This document shows, piece after piece, positions 6,310 to 11,906 of a stretch of DNA of 11,906 nt. This DNA comes from Phosphoribacter sp044220725 (GTDB taxonomy: Bacteria; Actinomycetota; Actinomycetes; Actinomycetales; Dermatophilaceae), in assembly GCA_044220725.1 (NCBI GenBank), contig JBGAQN010000075.1, forward strand, positions 1 through 11,906, written 5' to 3'. Made by a program: the position numbers and the translations under genes. Every line of letters starts with the position of its first letter. The stretch's first letter is position 1. The notes under the pieces were generated by a model that saw nothing but the letters and a program-made list of their open reading frames with translations, did not search any database and was not told the DNA's origin.

Positions 6310-7869
6310 GTGCGCCGCATCCCGCTAGCCCTCGTCGGCGGCGCCCTGTTGTCGTTGGCCTTCCCTGGCTACGGCCTCTGGTGGCTGGCACCTGTCGCAG
6401 TCGCCCTGTTGGCGGTGTCAACGACGGGTGTTCGGGCACGCGTGGGTGTGGTCAACGGTCTGGTCTTCGGGTTGGCGTTCTTCGTCCCGACCCTGAGCTG
6501 GTCGGGCAGTTACCTCGGCGTCGTCCCCTGGGCCGGCTTGGCGGTGAGTCAGGCCGCGTTCCTCGGTCTGCTCGGCTGGGGGAGTGCCATCCTGCAGCGG
6601 CGAGGCATCCGGCCCCTGTTCGTGGGCCTGGCCTGGGTCACCCAAGAGGCCCTGCGCGACCGCATCCCCTACGGCGGGTTCCCATGGGTGCGCTTGGCGT
6701 TCAGCCAGGCCGATAGCCCATTCGCCCACATCGCCGCCTTTGGCGGTGCCCCCGCTGTCACCTTCCTCGTCGCGCTGTGCGGCGGGTTACTCGGGTATGC
6801 CGTGCACGCGGCATACCGGGTCATTCGAGCCGCCACCTCGGGAGGCGTGGCGGGGACGCAACGGCCCGGGTATCGACAGCCGGTCGTCGCTGCCCTCGCC
6901 GCGATGGCCTGCGCCCTGGTCGGTCTGGCGATCCCGTTGCCGGTCGACGGCCAGACGGCGCGGATCATGGCCGTCCAGGGCAACGTCCCCAGGCCAGGTC
7001 TGGACTTCAATGCCGAACGTCGCGCGGTGCTGGACAACCACGTCGAGGTCACCATCACCGGGGTGACCCGCGAACGAGAGGCCGGACAGCCCGATCCGGA
7101 CCTGGTGGTCTGGCCGGAGAACGCGTCGGACATCGACCCCACCCGCAACCCCGACGCTGCCCAGGCCATCGACCGGGCCCTGGGCGTGGCCGAGGCGCCG
7201 ATCATCGTCGGGGGCCTGCTCGAGGAACCTGCGCCGCACTTCTCCAACGTGTCGCTGCTCTATCGGCCCGGGGAGGGGCTGGTCGGGCGCTACGTCAAGC
7301 AACACCCGGTGCCGTTTGCGGAGTACATCCCCAACCGGTCGTTCTGGCGGTTGGTGTCGACCCAGGTCGACCTGCTGCGCACCGACATGTGGGCCGGCGA
7401 CCGGCCCGTTGTGTTCCGCGTTCCCGCCCGGGCCGGGGGCGAGATCGTCGCCGGGCCGAGCATCTGCTTCGAGGTGGCATATGACGAACTGGTCCGGGCC
7501 AACGTCGAGCGGGGGGCGAATCTCCTGGTCATTCAGACCAACAACGCGACCTTCGGCTTCACCAACGAGTCGGTCCAGCAGCTGGCGATCTCGCGCATCC
7601 GGGCGATCGAGCACGGCCGGTCGGTGGCCCACGTGTCGACCGTGGGTGTGAGCGCCCTCATCCTCCCTGACGGAACCCTGCTCGAGCCCACGACGTTGTT
7701 CACCCCGGCGGCCTTGGTCGCCGACCTGCCGCTGCGGACCGACCTCACCCTGGCCAGTCGGCTGGGGGCCTGGCCGGAATACTGTGCAGTGCTCGGATTG
7801 CTCATGATGTTCGCGCTGGCGGCGGGGTCGACCCGTGGGGCGCGACAGCGAAAGGACCAGCCCAGATGA
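6310..7869 (+). CDS. lnt: Apolipoprotein N-acyltransferase
   Basis: 519 residues from the GTG at 6310 (522 if the GTG at 6301 is used; the later one fits the -10 box). Membrane enzyme that transfers a fatty acyl chain from phospholipid to the N-terminal cysteine of lipoproteins. The N-terminal ~215 residues hold about six hydrophobic segments, beginning IPLALVGGALLSLAFPGYG, with the Lnt-typical PWVRLAFSQ loop. The nitrilase-like domain follows from ARIMAVQGNVP. The catalytic triad is visible: E270 in VVWPEN, K330 in YVKQHPVPFAEY and C386 in PSICFE, almost at the E. coli positions 267/335/387. A final hydrophobic segment near 485-505 anchors the C-terminus. Its stop overlaps the ppm1 start (ATGA). 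In Mycobacterium tuberculosis the two functions are fused in one protein, Ppm1; here they are separate. Confidence 0.93.
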   Translation: MRRIPLALVGGALLSLAFPGYGLWWLAPVAVALLAVSTTGVRARVGVVNGLVFGLAFFVPTLSWSGSYLGVVPWAGLAVSQAAFLGLLGWGSAILQRRGIRPLFVGLAWVTQEALRDRIPYGGFPWVRLAFSQADSPFAHIAAFGGAPAVTFLVALCGGLLGYAVHAAYRVIRAATSGGVAGTQRPGYRQPVVAALAAMACALVGLAIPLPVDGQTARIMAVQGNVPRPGLDFNAERRAVLDNHVEVTITGVTREREAGQPDPDLVVWPENASDIDPTRNPDAAQAIDRALGVAEAPIIVGGLLEEPAPHFSNVSLLYRPGEGLVGRYVKQHPVPFAEYIPNRSFWRLVSTQVDLLRTDMWAGDRPVVFRVPARAGGEIVAGPSICFEVAYDELVRANVERGANLLVIQTNNATFGFTNESVQQLAISRIRAIEHGRSVAHVSTVGVSALILPDGTLLEPTTLFTPAALVADLPLRTDLTLASRLGAWPEYCAVLGLLMMFALAAGSTRGARQRKDQPR

Positions 7870-8660
7870 CCACCTCGACCCGAGGGCCCCTGCGCAGGGT
7901 CGTCGTGCTGATCCCGACCTACAACGAGCGGGAGAACCTCCCGCGGATCGTGGCCCGGGTTCGCGCCAGCGTCCCTGAAGCGGACATCCTCGTCCTCGAG
8001 GACAACTCACCGGACGGCACGGGTGCCGTTGCTGACGACCTGGCGGCAGCGGACGAGCAGGTGCACGTCATGCACCGGCCCGGAAAGCAGGGGTTGGGCG
8101 CGGCATACAAGGCCGGCTTCGCCTGGGCGATCGAGCGTGGCTACGACGCGGCGATCGAGATGGACGCCGACGGCTCACACCAGCCCGAACAACTCCCGAG
8201 CCTGCTGCGGGCGGCGGAGCACGCCGATCTGGTCATCGGGGCGCGGTGGGTCAAGGGTGGGTCCGTCGTCAACTGGCCCGCACACCGCAAGGCGCTCAGC
8301 GTCGGCGCCAACATCTACACCAAGGTCATGCTCGGCCTGCCCGTCAACGATGCCACCGGTGGCTATCGGGTTTATCGGACCTCGGCGCTGCAGGCGATGG
8401 ACCTGGCATCGGTCAGTTCGGCCGGCTACGGCTTCCAGGTCGACATGACGGTGGCACTCGTGCGAGCCGGGCTCACCGCCGTCGAGGTGCCCATCGAGTT
8501 CGTCGAGCGCGAGATCGGTGAGTCGAAGATGAGCGGCAACATCGTCACCGAGGCATTCGTCAACGTCGGCAAGCAGGGGATCGCCCACCGGGCCGGACAG
8601 GTGGCCGCGGCAGTCCGACGCGTGCGAGGCCCGCGGGAGGGCCGATGGCACAACGCGTGA
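7866..8660 (+). CDS. ppm1: Polyprenol monophosphomannose synthase (GT2 family)
   Basis: 264 residues, a DPM1-type family 2 glycosyltransferase. It transfers mannose from GDP-mannose to polyprenyl phosphate at the cytoplasmic face of the membrane. The product feeds mannosylation of lipoglycans and glycoproteins. Seen: VVVLIPTYNERENL (13-25), LEDNSPDGTG (44-53), the metal-binding DAD at 100-102 in EMDADGSHQPEQL, GARWVKGG, and the conserved NDATGGYRVYR and late GESKMSG blocks. No C-terminal membrane domain, as in the actinobacterial type that relies on a partner membrane protein such as Lnt. AAAGGA at 7851-7856 is the ribosome binding site. The end overlaps fxsA by 16 bases. Confidence 0.93.
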   Translation: MTTSTRGPLRRVVVLIPTYNERENLPRIVARVRASVPEADILVLEDNSPDGTGAVADDLAAADEQVHVMHRPGKQGLGAAYKAGFAWAIERGYDAAIEMDADGSHQPEQLPSLLRAAEHADLVIGARWVKGGSVVNWPAHRKALSVGANIYTKVMLGLPVNDATGGYRVYRTSALQAMDLASVSSAGYGFQVDMTVALVRAGLTAVEVPIEFVEREIGESKMSGNIVTEAFVNVGKQGIAHRAGQVAAAVRRVRGPREGRWHNA

Positions 8661-9148
8661 CCCGCCTGGCGGGACGTCGGCGTTGGCCTTGGTTGCTGAC
8701 GCTGGCTCTGCTGGTCGTGCCCACCGCCGAGCTCGCCATCATCATCTGGGTCGGTCAACAGATCGGTGGCTGGCCGACGTTGGCGTTGCTCCTCGTGGAG
8801 TCCGCGTTGGGTGCCTGGCTGGTCAAGCGTGAAGGGGCGCGCACGTGGCGGGCTCTGGCCAGCGCGCTGAACTCCGGCCGGATGCCCTCGCGGCAGCTCA
8901 GCGACGCGGCGCTCGTCCTGGTCGGAGGAACCTTGCTGCTCACCCCGGGTTTCCTCACCGACCTGGTGGGCTTCCTTTTCATCCTGCCGATCACCAGGCC
9001 ACTGGCTCGGGGGGTCCTGGAGACCGTGGTGACCCGCAAGTTGCTCGGCGGGATCATGACGGTCGGCGGCGCCGGCGGACCGGGTGGTCGGCGCAACCCC
9101 CCATCAGGTCCCGGGGACGTCATCGAAGGCGAGATCGTCGACCCGTGA
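8645..9148 (+). CDS. fxsA: FxsA-family membrane protein
   Basis: 167 residues with about three hydrophobic stretches (roughly 15-36, 43-60 and 88-115) and the FxsA signature region: PTAELAIIIWVGQQIGGWPTL, LLVESALGAWLVKREG, and LVLVGGTLLLTPGFLTDLVGFL. In E. coli FxsA overproduction relieves exclusion of phage T7 by the F plasmid; its normal role is unclear. The glycine-rich cytoplasmic tail ends VIEGEIVDP, usual for actinobacterial members. GGGAGG at 8635-8640 precedes the ATG, and the gene overlaps ppm1 in another frame, so it is the third cistron of the lnt operon. A long hairpin follows 20 bases after the stop. Confidence 0.88.
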   Translation: MAQRVTRLAGRRRWPWLLTLALLVVPTAELAIIIWVGQQIGGWPTLALLLVESALGAWLVKREGARTWRALASALNSGRMPSRQLSDAALVLVGGTLLLTPGFLTDLVGFLFILPITRPLARGVLETVVTRKLLGGIMTVGGAGGPGGRRNPPSGPGDVIEGEIVDP

Positions 9149-9167
9149 CCCGCCCTGGGGAGAGGGG

Positions 9168-9239
9168 GAGCACGGCATACGAGAACGACCCGCACCTTCC
9201 ACGTCGGAAGGGCGGGTCGCGCTCGTATGCCGTGTGCTC
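9168..9239. terminator. Long bidirectional hairpin between fxsA and rbpA
   Basis: CACGGCATACGAG (9171-9183) pairs perfectly over 13 bp with 9222-9234. After a 2x2 internal mismatch, CGACCCGC (9186-9193) pairs with 9212-9219, and CTTCC-ACGTC-GGAAG (9196-9210) caps the structure. GAG/CTC extends the base past a one-base bulge. It lies between convergent genes, three bases from the rbpA stop, so it can end transcription from both sides. Each arm carries a copy of the octamer GTATGCCG. Confidence 0.85.
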
Positions 9240-9242
9240 AGC

Positions 9243-9599
9243 TCACGCGCTGCGCTTGCTGGCCTCGCCGCGGGAGGCTCGGAGGAGCTCTAGGCGCTCC
9301 TGAAGCAGCTCTTCGAGCTCGGGAATGGAGCGTCGCTCAAGGAGCATGTCCCAGTGGGTGCGCGGTGGCCGGATGGGTTTGGCGTCTGGTGTCGGGCCGC
9401 CGTCAAGCAGTCTGGCGGTGGCTCCGCAACGACACTCCCAGGTCGGCGGGATATCCGCTTCGACGCTAAACGGCAACTCGGAACGATGGCCCTGTGGGCA
9501 AACATAGACGGTGATCTGGCGTTCGCTCGGGACGACCCCGACGTCGGACTCCATGCTGAACGCGCCCAAACGGGTGCCTCGAAGAGAGCGGTCGGCCAT
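9243..9599 (-). CDS. rbpA: RNA polymerase-binding protein RbpA
   Basis: 118 residues from the ATG at 9599, chosen because AGGAGG (9606-9611) lies six bases upstream and RbpA proteins begin MADRSLRGTRLG; an ORF extension to 9662 is not supported. RbpA binds RNA polymerase and the principal sigma factor and stabilises open promoter complexes in actinobacteria. Seen: the N-terminal tail to about residue 25; the core domain with C34, H38, C56 and C58 (CPQGH, CRC), a possible metal site like that of the Streptomyces protein though CxC replaces CxxC; the basic linker KPIRPPRTHWDMLLERR (about 74-90); and the sigma-interacting helix SIPELEELLQERLELLR. Neighbourhood with ppm1 is also seen in M. tuberculosis (Rv2050/Rv2051c). 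Confidence 0.95.
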   Translation of the reverse strand: MADRSLRGTRLGAFSMESDVGVVPSERQITVYVCPQGHRSELPFSVEADIPPTWECRCGATARLLDGGPTPDAKPIRPPRTHWDMLLERRSIPELEELLQERLELLRASRGEASKRSA

Positions 9600-9677
9600 G
9601 CTGATCCTCCTGGTGGCGAGCTGAGGAGGGGATCCGGTTGGATGCCGCAGCCCCCTGCTCACCTGCTTTGACGCTTC

Positions 9678-9705
9678 AACGGAGGAAAAGGTTGCCTTTG
9701 TTCCC
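9678..9705 (-). promoter_or_regulatory. SigH/SigR-type promoter of rbpA
   Basis: On the minus strand GGGAACA (9705-9699), 17 bases, then CGTT (9681-9678). This matches the oxidative/thiol-stress consensus of actinobacterial SigR/SigH (GGAAY, 16-19 bp, GTT). Transcription would start near 9671 with a leader of about 70 bases. Streptomyces rbpA is a known SigR target, which supports the match. Confidence 0.7.
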
Positions 9706-9782
9706 GAAGGAGGTGCTTGGCCGGGAACCGGGATGTCGCGGAGAGTGCCCGCCGGGCAGGCTTGCCGGGTTTGCCGCCTGGA

Positions 9783-11177
9783 TCAGATCACCCGGGGAAC
9801 CTCGTTGCCGGCCTGGATGATTCCTTCGCGCATCTTCACCCGGGACAGCAGCACGCCACCGAGGAGGAAGAAGACGATGAGGGCCAGGATGGCGGCCCGG
9901 TAGGACAGCGTCGCCTGGTAGACCAGGCCGAAGATCAGCGTGCCGAACCAGCTCGTGCCGCGTTCCATCGCTTGGTAGAGGCTGAAGTACTCAGCCTCTT
10001 TGCCGGCCGGGATGAGCTGGCTGTAGAGCGAGCGCGACAGCGCCTGCGACCCGCCGAGCACCATCCCGATGAAGAAGGCGAGCGCGAGGAACAGCACCAA
10101 GGACTTGGCCGGGACGAAGAAGGCCACGGTGACAATGCCGGTCCAGATCCCCAGGCTGCCCAGCACCGTCTTCCACGCACCGATCCGGGCGGCGACCTGC
10201 CCGAAGAAGCGCGCACCGAAGAACGCGACGAATTGGACGAACAGGAAGATGCCGAGCACGGTCTCCTGCGGGAACTCCAGCTCCTCGATGCCATAGAGGC
10301 TGGAGTTGCCGATGACCGTCTGGATGCCGTCGTTGAAGAACAGGTAGGCCAGCAAGAACAGCTTGGTCTGCGGGTAATGCAGGGCCAGATCGCGGAAGGT
10401 CTCACGCAACTGACGCAGGCTGCCGCCGACCACTCCCTGCCCCGGGGCGATGGGGGGCGCGACGGTGCCGGTGACGTGGCGCAGGCCCCGGACGGGGATG
10501 ATCGTGAAGGCAGCCCACCAGATGCCGGCCATGAGCAGGCTCAGCCGGACGGCGCCGCCGCGGTCGAGCCCCAGCAGGCTGGGCTTGGCCACGAGGACGA
10601 AGTTGACGAGCAGCAGCAGGCCGCCGCCGAGGTAGCCGAAGGCCCACCCCTTGGAGGAGACCCGATCTCGATCATTGGGGCCGGCGATCCGGACCAGCAG
10701 GGAGTCATAGATGACCAGCGACGACCCCAGGCAGATGTTGGCGATGATGAACAAGACCACGCCGAGCTGCCAGTTTGTGCCGGTGACCAGGCACATCAAG
10801 GTGGCGGCGAGCGCCCCGGTCCACGCGAAGATGGCGAAGAGCTTCGTCGGGTGCGGGGAGCGGTCCGCGATGGCCCCCACGAAGATGAGGAAGATCGCCG
10901 AGATGATCGTCGAGAACGTCGCGGTATAGGCCACGAGCGACCCCGGCGACACCGGGATGCCAAGAACCGACAGTGTCGCCGCACAGCGCTGACCGTCGAC
11001 GAGGTCGGGGCACGCGGCCGCGGTCGCGACCGACGTCAGGTAGGGGGCGAAGAGCACCGTGGCGGTGGTGGTGACGTAGGCCGAGTTGGCCCAGTCATAC
11101 CAATACCAGGACTTCTGTTCGCGAGTCTCGGGTGACTTCGGGGCGCGGGCGGTCGCGGCCCCCCCTACGGTGCTCAT
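9783..11177 (-). CDS. MFS transporter, UMF1/Atg22-like family
   Basis: 464 residues from the ATG at 11177; the frame stays open to 11261 but that extension (arginine-rich, no membrane character) is not credible. The N-terminus carries the family mark WYWYDWANSAYVTTTATVLFAPYL (about 25-48). About 12 hydrophobic segments follow, with the MFS loop GAIADRSPHPTK after the second or third. A central cytoplasmic stretch of polar residues (around 235-265, RHVTGTVAPPIAPGQG) separates the halves. Bacterial members are poorly characterised; yeast Atg22 exports amino acids from the vacuole, so a small-molecule or amino acid exporter is possible but unproven. It lies between rbpA and a GH76 gene on the same strand, with no Shine-Dalgarno sequence visible. 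Confidence 0.85.
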   Translation of the reverse strand: MSTVGGAATARAPKSPETREQKSWYWYDWANSAYVTTTATVLFAPYLTSVATAAACPDLVDGQRCAATLSVLGIPVSPGSLVAYTATFSTIISAIFLIFVGAIADRSPHPTKLFAIFAWTGALAATLMCLVTGTNWQLGVVLFIIANICLGSSLVIYDSLLVRIAGPNDRDRVSSKGWAFGYLGGGLLLLVNFVLVAKPSLLGLDRGGAVRLSLLMAGIWWAAFTIIPVRGLRHVTGTVAPPIAPGQGVVGGSLRQLRETFRDLALHYPQTKLFLLAYLFFNDGIQTVIGNSSLYGIEELEFPQETVLGIFLFVQFVAFFGARFFGQVAARIGAWKTVLGSLGIWTGIVTVAFFVPAKSLVLFLALAFFIGMVLGGSQALSRSLYSQLIPAGKEAEYFSLYQAMERGTSWFGTLIFGLVYQATLSYRAAILALIVFFLLGGVLLSRVKMREGIIQAGNEVPRVI

Positions 11178-11199
11178 GGCGTGAAGCGTGTCACATGCG

Positions 11200-11211
11200 C
11201 CGCGATCGCGG
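11200..11211. repeat. 12-bp perfect palindrome upstream of the MFS gene
   Basis: CCGCGATCGCGG reads the same on both strands and lies 23 bases before the transporter ATG, in the 117-base gap after the GH76 gene. It could be an operator for the transporter. A palindrome of G, C and one GATC is not very rare at this base composition, so the call is weak. I see no clear terminator or -10 box in the same gap. Confidence 0.3.
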
Positions 11212-11294
11212 CAGGGGTATGCCGCGCGCCACGCCGAGCGTCGTCCGACCCGGACAGCCATCCACCAGCCCCAGCCAGTGCGGTCGGCCCGCGG

Positions 11295-11906
11295 TCAGGA
11301 CGCGTCGAGCGTCGCCGCCGCTTCGAGGGTCATCCAGGCCTGCAGTTGAGTCGACAGCTCGATGGGTATGCCGTGCGGCTGGCTCCGCTCGGCCGGCACC
11401 GCCGGGTCGGGGGAGAAGACGATGACGGGGGCGGACGGCATACCGAATCGCGTTGGGAGGGAGCGCACGTGGCGACCCGACCAGAAGGCGTCCGAGGTTC
11501 CTTCGACCAGGTCTTGGGCGCCGGCTCTCGCCGTGGGGGACAGGTCCGGGCACCGGGCTGCCAGCGCGAGGTAGCGCACGAGGATCCCCGTGAACAGGCC
11601 ACCGTCGCCGTCGCCGTGCGTGCGCAGGATCCGGAAGTCAGGATCGGTGGTCAACTGGCGGGCGATGGCGTCGATGAGGGTCTCCGCGCGGGCCAAGCTG
11701 ATCGGGTCCGCGAGGGTGACCAGTGCGCCCAGGACGGTGCCCTGGTTGTAGGTGAACACGTCCGGCACGAGCGTCGTCCTGCCGTCCGGGGAGATCCGCA
11801 GGCCGTCGACGAACAGCCCGGAGGCGGGGTCACGCAGGTGGTCGTGGAGCCAGTCGAGCAGAGCGCCGGCTCGGGCGCGATCGCCGATCCGGGCGAAGAA
11901 CAATGC
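11295..11906 (-). CDS. Glycoside hydrolase family 76 protein (C-terminal part)
   Basis: The frame is open from the right edge to the TGA at 11295, giving about 203 residues of the C-terminal portion; the start lies outside the window (the first codons read GCA TTG TTC, with no real start). GH76 enzymes are alpha-1,6-mannanases or related endo-acting hydrolases and transglycosidases of mannan. Seen: TYNQGTVLGALVTL and GDGDGGLFTGILVRYLAL, both typical of the late part of the (alpha/alpha)6 barrel. The catalytic aspartate pair, and any signal peptide, would be in the missing N-terminal half, so location and activity cannot be judged. The gene precedes the MFS transporter by 117 bases on the same strand. 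Confidence 0.82.
   Translation of the reverse strand, partial: ALFFARIGDRARAGALLDWLHDHLRDPASGLFVDGLRISPDGRTTLVPDVFTYNQGTVLGALVTLADPISLARAETLIDAIARQLTTDPDFRILRTHGDGDGGLFTGILVRYLALAARCPDLSPTARAGAQDLVEGTSDAFWSGRHVRSLPTRFGMPSAPVIVFSPDPAVPAERSQPHGIPIELSTQLQAWMTLEAAATLDAS

Larger units (their letters stand above)
998..11443. repeat. Dispersed octamer GTATGCCG/CGGCATAC
   Basis: The 7-mer GTATGCC or its complement starts at 998, 1017, 2013, 2454, 2729, 3463, 3809, 5744, 6795, 6810, 8102, 9174, 9225, 11217, 11366 and 11437. Fifteen of the 16 extend to the octamer GTATGCCG. Copies occur in kamA, kdd, the sigma relic, kamD, kal, lnt, ppm1, the fxsA-rbpA hairpin, the GH76 gene and one intergenic region. 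Nine read GTATGCC and seven GGCATAC on the plus strand, so there is no orientation bias. Confidence 0.8.

Noticed and set aside
9600..9662. N-terminal extension of rbpA to 9662
   Set aside because: A clear AGGAGG precedes the ATG at 9599, and RbpA proteins start at that point.
9749..9772. Possible terminator between the MFS gene and rbpA (CCGGGCA...TGCCGGG)
   Set aside because: Seven-base arms with an internal mismatch and a four-base centre, no T-tract; too weak beside the other hairpins here.
9717..11135. 472-residue plus-strand open frame opposite the MFS transporter
   Set aside because: Rich in E, D, Q, R and G, as expected from reverse reading of membrane-segment codons; the minus strand encodes the transporter.
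1..11906. tRNA, rRNA, CRISPR arrays, insertion sequences or attachment sites
   Set aside because: I looked for tandem direct repeats, transposase motifs and tRNA-like folds and found none that hold; the GTGGTGTAGTGGC stretch near 6120 has no matching acceptor or T-arm.

Overview
The window is chromosomal DNA from a high-GC Gram-positive bacterium (Actinomycetota). The evidence is an RbpA gene, a split Lnt/Ppm1 lipoprotein pair, GTG starts, and the very high GC of third codon positions. The gene mix, and a repeated octamer GTATGCCG found in all reading frames, would suit the Intrasporangiaceae/Dermatophilaceae group, but that family placement is inference.

Left part (1-5890): a lysine degradation (lysine 'fermentation') cluster. 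A divergently transcribed KamA-type radical SAM lysine 2,3-aminomutase (minus strand, cut by the left edge) faces kdd (3,5-diaminohexanoate dehydrogenase). After a broken ECF sigma factor gene and a regulatory-looking gap come kamD, kamE and kal, translationally coupled by two ATGA overlaps and closed by a near-ideal hairpin. Together they would take L-lysine to beta-lysine (KamA), to 3,5-diaminohexanoate (KamDE, adenosylcobalamin and PLP), to 3-keto-5-aminohexanoate (Kdd), and finally remove ammonia from 3-aminobutyryl-CoA to give crotonyl-CoA (Kal). The cleavage enzyme Kce, between Kdd and Kal, is not in the window and may lie beyond kamA.

Middle part (5883-9240): about 400 bases without a convincing gene but rich in inverted repeats, with a TTGACA/TAAATT promoter candidate and an element closed by a 12-bp perfect stem. 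Then comes the operon lnt-ppm1-fxsA (apolipoprotein N-acyltransferase, polyprenol-phosphate-mannose synthase, FxsA membrane protein), with overlapping genes. A long hairpin at 9168-9239 separates it from convergent rbpA.

Right part (9243-11906, minus strand): rbpA, with a good SigH/SigR-type promoter (GGGAACA-N17-CGTT); an Atg22/UMF1-family MFS transporter; and the 3' part of a glycoside hydrolase family 76 gene that runs off the right edge.

The points most worth following are the frame-independent octamer GTATGCCG (16 copies of its 7-bp core, against about one expected), the paired CCGC-N7-GCGG sites at the kamD promoter, the altered PLP-lysine loop of KamA, the structured lnt leader, and the apparent leaderless starts of kamA, kamD and lnt.
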